64,000 bases of DNA from Telluribacter roseus (GTDB lineage: Bacteria > Bacteroidota > Bacteroidia > Cytophagales > Spirosomataceae). Location of the stretch: the NCBI RefSeq assembly GCF_017355915.2, contig NZ_JAFEUV020000017.1, positions 47,319-111,318 of the forward strand. Direction: 5' to 3'. Within the stretch, counting starts at the first letter, position 1; the number at the start of each line of letters is the position of its first letter. Under the pieces are notes generated by a model. It had not been told where the DNA came from, ran no database searches, and saw nothing but the letters and a program-made list of their open reading frames with translations. This document shows positions 7,520-15,615 of the stretch, piece by piece. The translations under genes and the position numbers were made by a program.

Positions 7520-9859
7520 TTATTTTAAGGTTAAAGCCGCTTTTTTGTACTTAGAAGTACGGGTATCTTTAATAATACCCTTCCAGTTGAGCCCAAATCC
7601 AAAGTCGTAGGCATTTCCTTCTGAGTCTACGTACAGTTTCATATCCCGCGGTACATCTTCAAACTGCTCTTCCACGGTCTTCATGTCTGCCGGCATCTGC
7701 ATGGGCAGCAGCGCCGAGGGCTCGCTGGCTCCGGTAAGGATATCCATCAGGGCCTGATCCTGCACACCAAAGTTGACCATCAGAGCATTGGTCTGTTTTT
7801 CAAATTCACCCACTACCGCCGGGTTGGACATATTCATAGATACGATAACGGGCTTGCCTTTCATCTTAGCGGCTGTCTCCGTGACCATAGTCAGATCACT
7901 GCTGTTGATGGTCTTCGTAGATTTACCCCTATAGGTACGGTTGGTGAAGGTTTCCAGCGGATCGCCACCACCTATACTTGGGTCACGGGTTCCCTCAGCG
8001 GTATAGTCGCCGTACTGGAGGCTGATGGGCACGTAGCCGGTACCACCCGCTTTGGCTTCTTCGCTGTTGTAGCCACCACCGGAGTTAGGGCTTTCAATGA
8101 ATACCAGCGCATAGTCGGCCTCGTCGGGATTGTCTGTTACCTTGAAGTACTTCTTTACGATCTCCATGTTCACGGGGTAGTCCAGCTTTTCGGGCGTAGC
8201 CATGCCCAGGAAGTTACGACCAGCCGGAGTGAAGCGCTTAGGTACATACACCGTCTTGTTCTTTGCCAGCGGCAGTACATTCGCCTTGTTTTTCAGCATC
8301 ACCACCGACTTCAGCTGCGCCTGATAGCCCGCCTGCATGTACTCGGCCTTACCTACGGTGGCTTTGGTCTCTTCGGGATTGAGGTACGGATTTTCAAACA
8401 GGCCTACGCGGAAGATATTTTTCAGCAACCGCACCGCCGATTGCTCAAAACGTGCGCGCATTTTAGCCTCTCCATGCTCCTTCACCCCCATCTGGTAGGC
8501 CTCTATGACTGGTCCCATTTCGTTGTTTCCGCCGTACTGGTCTACACCGGCCATCAGCGCTTTATAGTGCCGCTCACCTACGGATAGCTTCTCTACCCCC
8601 CACGACTTACCAGTCAGGAATACGTCTACGGCCGTTTCGTCGCCCGTTACGAGCCAGTCGGTACATACTACGCCATCATAGCCGTACTTGCCACGCAACA
8701 GATCGCCAATGATGTACTTGTTGTAGCTGTTGCCCACATTCTCGCCGTACTTTTCGTCCTGGCCGTGGGAGATGGTATAGTAAGGCATCACGGCCGACGC
8801 CATGCTCGTTTTTCCATTCAGTTTAAAAGCACCATTGATAAACGGCAGGAAGTGTGACTTGAAGTTTTTGCCGGGGTACACCGCGTACTTGCCGTAACCG
8901 TAGTGCGCATCGCGTCCGCCCTCGCCGGAGCCACCACCGGGCCAGTGCTTCACCATGGCATTGACACTGTTGAAGCCCCAGCCGCTACGGATTTCCTTCG
9001 CTCCCGTGGAGGTCTGGAAACCGTCGATGTAGGCGCGGGCCATGTCGGTAGCCAGCAGCGGATCTTCACCAAAGGTACCACTCGCGCGGTTCCAGCGGGG
9101 ATCCGTAGCTAGGTCTACCTGGGGAGAGAGAGCCGTAGCAATTCCCAGCGCCCGGTACTCGGTAGCGGCAATCTGCCCAAACTGACGCACCAGCTCCGGA
9201 TTAAACGTAGCCGTCAGCCCCAGCGAGCCCGGCCACATGGAGATAGTACCACCGGCTCCCGCGTTGTACTCAGCATCGGCGCGGGTACCGTGGCGGGGGT
9301 CTGAGCTGGTATTGGCCGGAATACCCAGTCCGGTACCTTCCACCAGGGCCTGTACGTTGTTATTCCACTGCGCGGCTATCTCAGGGCTCTGTACAGAGGT
9401 GACCAGGATGTGCCGCAGATTATCTTTGGTTAGAAACTCCTTCTGCTGGTCCGACAGGTCAAACGGCTGAGCGCCACTCTGAGCGAATACTTTTCCTCCG
9501 TAGGTACCCGCAAAGGGTCCACCGGCGGCGGCCGGGATGGGCTGGTGGCGGCTGTACAGCATCAAACCGGCTATCTGCTCTACAGACATTCGCGAAGCCA
9601 GGTCTTTGGCCCGTACGTCCGCGGATAGGCGCCAGTCCTCGTATTTGTCGAGCTTGCCGTTCTTGTTCAGGTCTTTGAAGGCAAAGCCATCTACAGTCAG
9701 CAGTTTCACACCGGAGGTGGTAGAGTAGCCAAGGGTCTGACCTCCCTTGTTGGTGACGGTTGCAATGGTGCCCGTTTTGGTTTCGGACCACTTCTGGGCG
9801 TGTACCTGCGTGGTCGTCAGCAGGCCACTTAGCGCCAGGAGAATTAGTGTTTTTTTCAT
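7520..9859 (-). CDS. Glycoside hydrolase family 3 beta-glycosidase, exported
   Basis: This 779-residue GH3 enzyme has a Sec signal (TTTQVHAQ). The frame opens upstream at a GTG, but the ATG at 9857-9859 directly precedes the signal peptide and is the better start. An EF-hand-like calcium loop (DLNKNGKLDKYEDW) precedes the catalytic domain, a common feature of Bacteroidota GH3 enzymes. The catalytic nucleophile is probably Asp401 in VVCTDW. A second alpha/beta sandwich and a fibronectin-III-like end follow. It would hydrolyse beta-glucosides or xylosides in the periplasm. It is co-transcribed with the hydrolase downstream and possibly with the isomerase upstream. Confidence 0.93.
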   Translation of the reverse strand: MKKTLILLALSGLLTTTQVHAQKWSETKTGTIATVTNKGGQTLGYSTTSGVKLLTVDGFAFKDLNKNGKLDKYEDWRLSADVRAKDLASRMSVEQIAGLMLYSRHQPIPAAAGGPFAGTYGGKVFAQSGAQPFDLSDQQKEFLTKDNLRHILVTSVQSPEIAAQWNNNVQALVEGTGLGIPANTSSDPRHGTRADAEYNAGAGGTISMWPGSLGLTATFNPELVRQFGQIAATEYRALGIATALSPQVDLATDPRWNRASGTFGEDPLLATDMARAYIDGFQTSTGAKEIRSGWGFNSVNAMVKHWPGGGSGEGGRDAHYGYGKYAVYPGKNFKSHFLPFINGAFKLNGKTSMASAVMPYYTISHGQDEKYGENVGNSYNKYIIGDLLRGKYGYDGVVCTDWLVTGDETAVDVFLTGKSWGVEKLSVGERHYKALMAGVDQYGGNNEMGPVIEAYQMGVKEHGEAKMRARFEQSAVRLLKNIFRVGLFENPYLNPEETKATVGKAEYMQAGYQAQLKSVVMLKNKANVLPLAKNKTVYVPKRFTPAGRNFLGMATPEKLDYPVNMEIVKKYFKVTDNPDEADYALVFIESPNSGGGYNSEEAKAGGTGYVPISLQYGDYTAEGTRDPSIGGGDPLETFTNRTYRGKSTKTINSSDLTMVTETAAKMKGKPVIVSMNMSNPAVVGEFEKQTNALMVNFGVQDQALMDILTGASEPSALLPMQMPADMKTVEEQFEDVPRDMKLYVDSEGNAYDFGFGLNWKGIIKDTRTSKYKKAALTLK

Positions 9860-9890
9860 ATATATCACAAATAGTACGTACTGCTGGCAA

Positions 9891-9910
9891 GGACCGTGGA
9901 GACACGGTCC
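9891..9910. other. Short perfect hairpin with GAGA loop
   Basis: GGACCGTG (9891-9898) pairs perfectly with CACGGTCC (9903-9910) around GAGA on the forward strand (TCTC on the reverse, transcribed strand). It lies between the isomerase and GH3 genes, and no T-run follows it. It could be an mRNA-processing or stability hairpin, or a weak attenuator. Confidence 0.4.
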
Positions 9911-9964
9911 AGGGTGATTTAAAAGCTTATGACCTATAGCTTACAGCCTACAGCGCAAAGCCCC

Positions 9965-10978
9965 CTACACTACTACTTTTCTCAGGTTTTGGTAGCTGGT
10001 AGTAATGTTCTCGATAGGCTGGGGGGCCATATCCTGCTCCACGAAGAAGTACTTCATACCGGCTATATCAGCAGCGGCGAATATGCGTTTAAAGTCTACT
10101 ACTCCCGTACCTACTTCCGTGATTGTTTTGAGGTCCTGCCTGATGTCCTTGACGTGCCAGAGCGGGAAGCGTCCCTGCTGCTGCTTAAACAGCTCCACCG
10201 GGTCCTTGCCTGCCTTGGTAGCCCAGGCCAAGTCCAGCTCCATCTTTACCAGATCCTTATCCGTCTGTGACAGGATCAGCTCGTAGGGCGTTTTACCACC
10301 GGCGCTTTCGACCGGATCAAACTCCGTCGCGTGGTTGTGGTAGGCAAAGCCAATACCCGCTTTCTTCGCCGCTTCTCCTGTCTTCTGAAATACTTCAATA
10401 GAATTATTAATCTCATCCAGCGTAGCTACCGGCGTACTCGCACATACCAGGTACGATAGCCCGGCTTCGGCCGCCTCATCCACCAGTTGCTGGTAGTTGT
10501 CACGCAGGTTGAGCATGGGAGGCATGTTCATAGGGCGCTGCTGATTAGTACCTGCTGGCGCATTTGCTCCTGCCGCAGGGGCTCCCGCAGGAGCAGCGGG
10601 TCCCGGAGTGGATGCTCCCGCAGGGGCGGCTCCCGGAGGAGGTGAAGGCCGACGGAAGGGCGCCCCTCCGGCGTGGTGGGCTCTCCAGGTCATGCCCAGA
10701 TCCTCTACGAGTGCTTTGAACTCCTTTGGTTTGTACCCATAATACCCTCCGCGCGTACTGAAGGCCGACTCAATTTCCTTGTAGCCTACCGCTGCTACCT
10801 TCTCCAGGGTACCCTTTGGATCTTCGTTCATAGGGCGGAACAGTGTGAACAACTGAATACCAATAGGTTTGGGTGCACTAAGCCCAACTAATTCGGCCGC
10901 CTGGGACAAGTGAGGCAGAGCTAAGCCACCCAGAGCCAGAGCTCCCGCATTTTTGAGAAAATCTCTTCTATTCTGCAT
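9965..10978 (-). CDS. Tat-exported sugar phosphate isomerase/epimerase-like TIM barrel
   Basis: This 337-residue protein starts with a twin-arginine signal (NRRDFLKNAG plus hydrophobic stretch), so it is probably exported folded with its metal. The body matches the xylose-isomerase-like TIM-barrel family of sugar isomerases/epimerases. Residues about 105-153 are a Pro/Ala/Gly-rich insertion of low complexity in the middle of the barrel, which is not usual for the family. The reaction could be isomerisation, 3-epimerisation or beta-elimination of a keto-sugar. Its position upstream of GH3 on the same strand suggests joint use on the same sugar. Confidence 0.82.
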   Translation of the reverse strand: MQNRRDFLKNAGALALGGLALPHLSQAAELVGLSAPKPIGIQLFTLFRPMNEDPKGTLEKVAAVGYKEIESAFSTRGGYYGYKPKEFKALVEDLGMTWRAHHAGGAPFRRPSPPPGAAPAGASTPGPAAPAGAPAAGANAPAGTNQQRPMNMPPMLNLRDNYQQLVDEAAEAGLSYLVCASTPVATLDEINNSIEVFQKTGEAAKKAGIGFAYHNHATEFDPVESAGGKTPYELILSQTDKDLVKMELDLAWATKAGKDPVELFKQQQGRFPLWHVKDIRQDLKTITEVGTGVVDFKRIFAAADIAGMKYFFVEQDMAPQPIENITTSYQNLRKVVV

Positions 10979-11085
10979 GATCTTTGAAAGGTAAAGTAAA
11001 GACTGAATCTGAACAGGTTATTATAGTAAATTAGCAAATGACACAGCACCAGCAACCATTGCGTAACTTGGACACAAAGTACGCA

Positions 11086-11107
11086 TTTTAATTATAATTA
11101 GTTAAAA
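11086..11107. promoter_or_regulatory. Candidate operator in a divergent intergenic region
   Basis: In the AT-rich gap between the isomerase gene and the Nudix-like regulator, TTTTAA (11086-11091) and TTAAAA (11102-11107) form an inverted repeat around the palindrome AATTATAATT (11090-11099). The position suits autoregulation by the regulator. There is no other support, and AT-rich palindromes occur by chance. Confidence 0.3.
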
Positions 11108-11146
11108 TTGGATAAGTATTATTTTTTAGATTAAAAAATTAGACCC

Positions 11147-11914
11147 GTGGATCAAGAACAAGAAGACATACTTAAGTACGATCAGGGCACATTTCACCCT
11201 GGATTCTCGGTAGACTGCGTCATATTCGGCTTTCATGCTAATCAGCTACGCGTACTCCTGCTCAAGATGAAAGGTGCCGATGTGTGGGCCTTGCCAGGAG
11301 GATTTGTATTCAAAGATGAAGATGTAGAAGAAGCCGCTAACCGGGTGCTGCAATTACGAACGGGACTGGACAATATATTCCTGCGCCAGTTTCACTTGTT
11401 TGGCAAGCCTGATCGCTCCCAGCCGGATTTCAACGCCAAGCTACTTCGCCAGCGACAGATTCCATTCGCCCCTAATCACTGGTTTCTGCAGCGGTTCATT
11501 ACGCTTGGCTTTTATGCCCTGGTCGAGTATTCACGGGTTACCCCCCGCCCGGACACCAACTCCGAAGCCTGTGAATGGTGGGACTTACAGCAGGTACCTG
11601 CCCTGATGCAGGATCATAGACAAATTCTGGACAAGGCGCTGGAAGCCCTGCGTCTGCAACTGGCATATCAGCCTATTGGGTACAACCTGCTGGCGGAGAA
11701 GTTTACGATGCCTGAGCTGCAGCGCCTCTACGAAACCATCCTGGGCAAGCAGCTGGACCGGCGTAATTTTCAGCGGAAGATACTGGCCTATGACATACTG
11801 GAGCGGCTGGATGAACGCCGTAGCGGCGTAGCGCACAAAGCGCCTTATCTGTATCGGTTTAATCTGGAAAAGTACCAGCAGGCGCTGGAACAGGGACTGG
11901 AAGGCGGATGGTAG
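11147..11914 (+). CDS. Nudix-like transcriptional regulator (NrtR/AraR type)
   Basis: This 255-residue protein starts at a GTG. An N-terminal Nudix fold covers about residues 15-150 and a winged-helix-like C-terminus covers about 170-250, the NrtR architecture. The Nudix box is degenerate: after GGFVFKDE the expected RExxEExG reads RVLQLRTG, so the catalytic glutamates are gone and the domain should bind a ligand rather than hydrolyse one. In Bacteroidetes such proteins (the AraR group) are known sugar-responsive repressors. It is divergent from the isomerase-GH3-hydrolase genes and is their likely regulator. That assignment is inference from position. Confidence 0.8.
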   Translation: MDQEQEDILKYDQGTFHPGFSVDCVIFGFHANQLRVLLLKMKGADVWALPGGFVFKDEDVEEAANRVLQLRTGLDNIFLRQFHLFGKPDRSQPDFNAKLLRQRQIPFAPNHWFLQRFITLGFYALVEYSRVTPRPDTNSEACEWWDLQQVPALMQDHRQILDKALEALRLQLAYQPIGYNLLAEKFTMPELQRLYETILGKQLDRRNFQRKILAYDILERLDERRSGVAHKAPYLYRFNLEKYQQALEQGLEGGW

Positions 11915-11934
11915 GCGGGGCTACCATCCGTGCT

Positions 11935-14900
11935 TTATGCGGGCGACTCCTGCACCTGTCTGACGGGCAGGATGATGTGAAATACAGATCCTTCGTTTTC
12001 CTGTGATTCGGCGAACAGGTGTCCCTGGTGGTTCTGAACGATGCGGCGGCACAGGGCCAGCCCAATGCCCGAGCCGGGATAGATCGTACGGGTATGTAGG
12101 CGCTTGAATACTTCAAAGATGCGGTCGGCGTACTCGGTGTTGAAGCCGATACCGTTATCCGCGACAGTAATATCGTAGTAGCCTACCTGCTTATAAGGTA
12201 ACTGATATTGCTGTACCTCCTGGGCGGTAAGCCTTCTGCTGCTGATAGTGATCACCGGTGGTACATCCTCTTTGGAAAACTTGAGGGCATTATTAAGCAG
12301 GTTGTAAAACAATTGATTGATCTGCAGCGGCACGGCCTCTATGGTAGGAAGCTCTCCAATAATAAACCGGGCCTTTTTTTCTTCAATGGTCAGCTCGAAG
12401 TCCACGATTACTTTATCCAGTACATCTCTTAGCTGCGTAGGCAGTACTTTTATCTCTGACTTGAGTAGTCTTGAATACTCGAGCAGGTCTTTGATCAGCA
12501 ACGACATCCGCTCCGACGAGCTGATTACCTTCGTCAGAATCTGCTTTGCTTCATCCGGCAGGCCCTGCATATTGCTGAGCATATCGGAGAAGATACGGAT
12601 CTTGCGAAGAGGCTCCTGCAGGTCATGCGAAGCTACGTAAGCATACTGCTCGAGCTCCTGATTGGACTGCAGCAGGTACGCGTTGGACTTCTGAAGCTGC
12701 TCAGTACGCTGTTGCACCTGTCGTTCCAGCTCCTGCTGGATAGACCGCTGCACCGTAATATCCTGCGATGTACCCCGTATCAGGTACATGTCGCCCTGCT
12801 GGTTGAAGTAAGCCCGGGCCTGCGTATGGACTACTCGCTCCTGCCCGGTCAGCCGGTTTACAATGGCATACTCAATGTCCAACTTACCACTTCCGGTAGG
12901 GCTCAGTTCCCGCTGGGTAGCTTCGCTGGTACGCTGCCGGTCGCGCTCGTGGGTACTGAGGGAGATGTCATCCATCGTCACCTGCTCTCCGGTTATACCT
13001 ATCCATTCCTTCACCCGTTCTGAGCACTCTACTTTACCCGTAAGCGGATAGATACTCCAGGTACCCAGCTCGGCGAGCTCTATAGCTTCACGCAGGCTTT
13101 CCTCCACATCCATCAACTGCTGCTTGGCCACTACCTGGTACGTAATGTCCAGCGCCATGTTCAGGATGGCGTATACCTTACCGTCGGCATCATGCAGAGG
13201 CTTATAGGTATAGTTGAAGTAAAAGGTCTGCAGCTTTCCATCTATGATCAGGTCGGCACGGTCTTCGGTACCATGGTAGGGTATACCGGTCGTATATACC
13301 TGATGCAGTAGCTTCATGAAGGGCTGCCCTTCCAGCTCCGGCAGGGCCTCTTCCAGCTTTTTGCCTATGGCCGACTCATCCTTACCCCATAAATGTAGCA
13401 TGGCCTCATTAGCCAGCTGAATAGTCATATCAGGCCCTGCATAAATGGCGGTGGCTACGGGGGCGTTCAGGATCAGGTTGCGGAATCGCTTTTCGCTTTC
13501 TTCCAGCTCCCGCTTGGCCTTTACCTGCTGCGTTACATCAGTACCTATACTAATTACCCCGGTTATTTTATCTTCGGCCTCCCGCAGGGGTGCATATACA
13601 AAGTTGAAATAACAGTCTTCCAGCTGGCCATTGCGGTGTAGCTGAGCAAGCATCTCATAGCCATAGAAAGGCCTTCCGGTGGTAGAGACCTCTTCAAGTA
13701 GCTCCACAAATCCCTGCCCTTCCAATTCGGGTAAAGCCTGCAGCAGAGGTTTTCCCAGGATTTCGGGCCCTTTGCCCCACAGCGATAGAGCAGGTTCATT
13801 GGCCGATTCAATCGTCATCTCCTTCCCCCTGAATACCCCGATGGATACGGGGGCCTGCGCCACAATGTTACGGAACCGCTCCTCACTTTTGATCAGCGCC
13901 TCCTGCGTAGCCAGTTCGGTCCGGATATCACGCATAACGGCTCCTATGGCCAGTGGCTGGCCAGTCAGAGGATCGTCGATACGGACGGTATTGTTATAGA
14001 CGGGAAATATCTCACCTGATTTGATATTGCGGACCAGCATCCGTCCTGACCAGCGCCCTTTATTCATCAGAGATGGCAGTACCTCATTTTCCACCAAATC
14101 AAAATGCTCCGGTGCGTGTAGCTCTGAGATAGGGGTCTGCAGTACCTGCTCTTCCGTTTCAAATCCCAGCATATCCATGCCGGCCTTATTGATGTAGGAG
14201 TTGCGGCCGTCCAGCTCCAGAATAGACATCAGTTCTACGCTGTTCTCGACCAGAGCCAGTAGCTTACGCTGCTCCTCGCGCAGAGCTACTTCCGCCGTAA
14301 TATCCTGTACAATGGCAAAGAAACTATCCCGGTTACCACCCTCATCGTAGACAAGTGTATTATGAATAGAAGCCCAGATCACCCGCCCATCCTTATGAAT
14401 GTAGCGTTTTTCCATAGAGAAGGAATCGGTCTGTCCCGTCATCAGCCGCTGGACCTGCGCCTGGCTGGCCGCCAGATCGTCCGGATGCGTTATTTCCGCA
14501 AACCAGCCTTTATAGAGTTCCTCCTGAGTATAGCCTACCATTTCACAGAAGGCCTTATTAATCATGATAAACTTTCCTCCTATATCTGATATGGCAATAC
14601 CCAGTGAGGCATTATCAAAACCAGCATGAAACCTCTTCTCGACATTGGCCAGAGCCGCCTCCTTGCGTTTCTCCTCGGTAATGTCCATGATGGTACCCGC
14701 AAAACGGTAGGGGGATCCATCGCTTGTAAAGAAGGCCTTGCCCCGGCTGCGCACCCATTTGACGCTACCCGTAGTAGCATCGATAATCCGATGATCGGAG
14801 TGGTAGCTACCGCCAGTCAGGGGATCCAGAGCGGCCTGTACGGTTTCCCATAAGCGCTCGACGTCGTCCGGATGTACCTGCTTCATGGTTTCCCCGTACT

Positions 14901-15459
14901 GGATATTGCCGCTACTCCGGGGTATTCCGAATATCTCCCGGCAACGATCATCCCATACTTCCACTCCTGTGCGCGGATCGTACGTCCAGGTACCCATTTC
15001 GGCCGCATCCAGTGCAATGCGCATCCAGTCTTCGCTTTCCTGCTGTGCTTTCCACAACTGTACCCGCCCGGAGATATCTGAAATAGAACCTACCATCCTG
15101 ACCGGCTTTTCATCCACACAAACAGTAAAGCCACGATCAAAAACGTAGGCATAGGAGCCATCGGCCCGACGGAAGCGGTACTCTTCGGACCACTCGGCTC
15201 CGCCCTGCTCTACAGCCCCTGTAATACTCTTCCGCACCCGCTCCTTATCCTCCGGGTGAATATGGCTATACCACGACTCTGAACTCGGTTTCAGATCGTC
15301 AGCCCGGTACCCAAACAGGTTGTTGAATCCCTCATTCCACCAGATCCGTCCTGACACAATGTCCCAATCCCAGATAGCATCCTGAGGTACCTGGGCAATA
15401 ATATTAACTATCTCTTTAGCAGAGGCCTGATATTCCAGTGGCGTTTCGTCGCTGATCAT
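11935..15459 (-). CDS. Seven-PAS soluble sensor histidine kinase
   Basis: This 1174-residue protein has no signal peptide or membrane segment. Seven PAS/PAC units can be followed, roughly at residues 15-135, 145-265, 270-395, 400-525, 530-650, 655-780 and 790-905. Units 5 and 6 look like a recent duplication, sharing SE(E/K)RFRN and LWGK...ALPELEGQ. A glutamine-rich coiled coil follows, then HisKA with the H-box SHDLQEP (His945) and an HATPase domain with NNALKFS, DNGIGF and GSGIGLALCRRI. It has no receiver domain, and no response regulator gene is nearby. It converges on the Nudix-like regulator with a 20-bp gap. The signal is unknown. Confidence 0.93.
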   Translation of the reverse strand: MISDETPLEYQASAKEIVNIIAQVPQDAIWDWDIVSGRIWWNEGFNNLFGYRADDLKPSSESWYSHIHPEDKERVRKSITGAVEQGGAEWSEEYRFRRADGSYAYVFDRGFTVCVDEKPVRMVGSISDISGRVQLWKAQQESEDWMRIALDAAEMGTWTYDPRTGVEVWDDRCREIFGIPRSSGNIQYGETMKQVHPDDVERLWETVQAALDPLTGGSYHSDHRIIDATTGSVKWVRSRGKAFFTSDGSPYRFAGTIMDITEEKRKEAALANVEKRFHAGFDNASLGIAISDIGGKFIMINKAFCEMVGYTQEELYKGWFAEITHPDDLAASQAQVQRLMTGQTDSFSMEKRYIHKDGRVIWASIHNTLVYDEGGNRDSFFAIVQDITAEVALREEQRKLLALVENSVELMSILELDGRNSYINKAGMDMLGFETEEQVLQTPISELHAPEHFDLVENEVLPSLMNKGRWSGRMLVRNIKSGEIFPVYNNTVRIDDPLTGQPLAIGAVMRDIRTELATQEALIKSEERFRNIVAQAPVSIGVFRGKEMTIESANEPALSLWGKGPEILGKPLLQALPELEGQGFVELLEEVSTTGRPFYGYEMLAQLHRNGQLEDCYFNFVYAPLREAEDKITGVISIGTDVTQQVKAKRELEESEKRFRNLILNAPVATAIYAGPDMTIQLANEAMLHLWGKDESAIGKKLEEALPELEGQPFMKLLHQVYTTGIPYHGTEDRADLIIDGKLQTFYFNYTYKPLHDADGKVYAILNMALDITYQVVAKQQLMDVEESLREAIELAELGTWSIYPLTGKVECSERVKEWIGITGEQVTMDDISLSTHERDRQRTSEATQRELSPTGSGKLDIEYAIVNRLTGQERVVHTQARAYFNQQGDMYLIRGTSQDITVQRSIQQELERQVQQRTEQLQKSNAYLLQSNQELEQYAYVASHDLQEPLRKIRIFSDMLSNMQGLPDEAKQILTKVISSSERMSLLIKDLLEYSRLLKSEIKVLPTQLRDVLDKVIVDFELTIEEKKARFIIGELPTIEAVPLQINQLFYNLLNNALKFSKEDVPPVITISSRRLTAQEVQQYQLPYKQVGYYDITVADNGIGFNTEYADRIFEVFKRLHTRTIYPGSGIGLALCRRIVQNHQGHLFAESQENEGSVFHIILPVRQVQESPA

Positions 15460-15615
15460 CTATATAACATGTAGAAGACTTATAGATTCGGAGTATGCTT
15501 ATAACTACCAGCTTTTAAAAAGTTCTAAGCCAGCGTGCACTTTGACCTTAATTTATCCAGTAGATGCAAGATACGCATTTGCACTCATATACTATAAAGG
15601 CCTAAAGGGGTCCTA

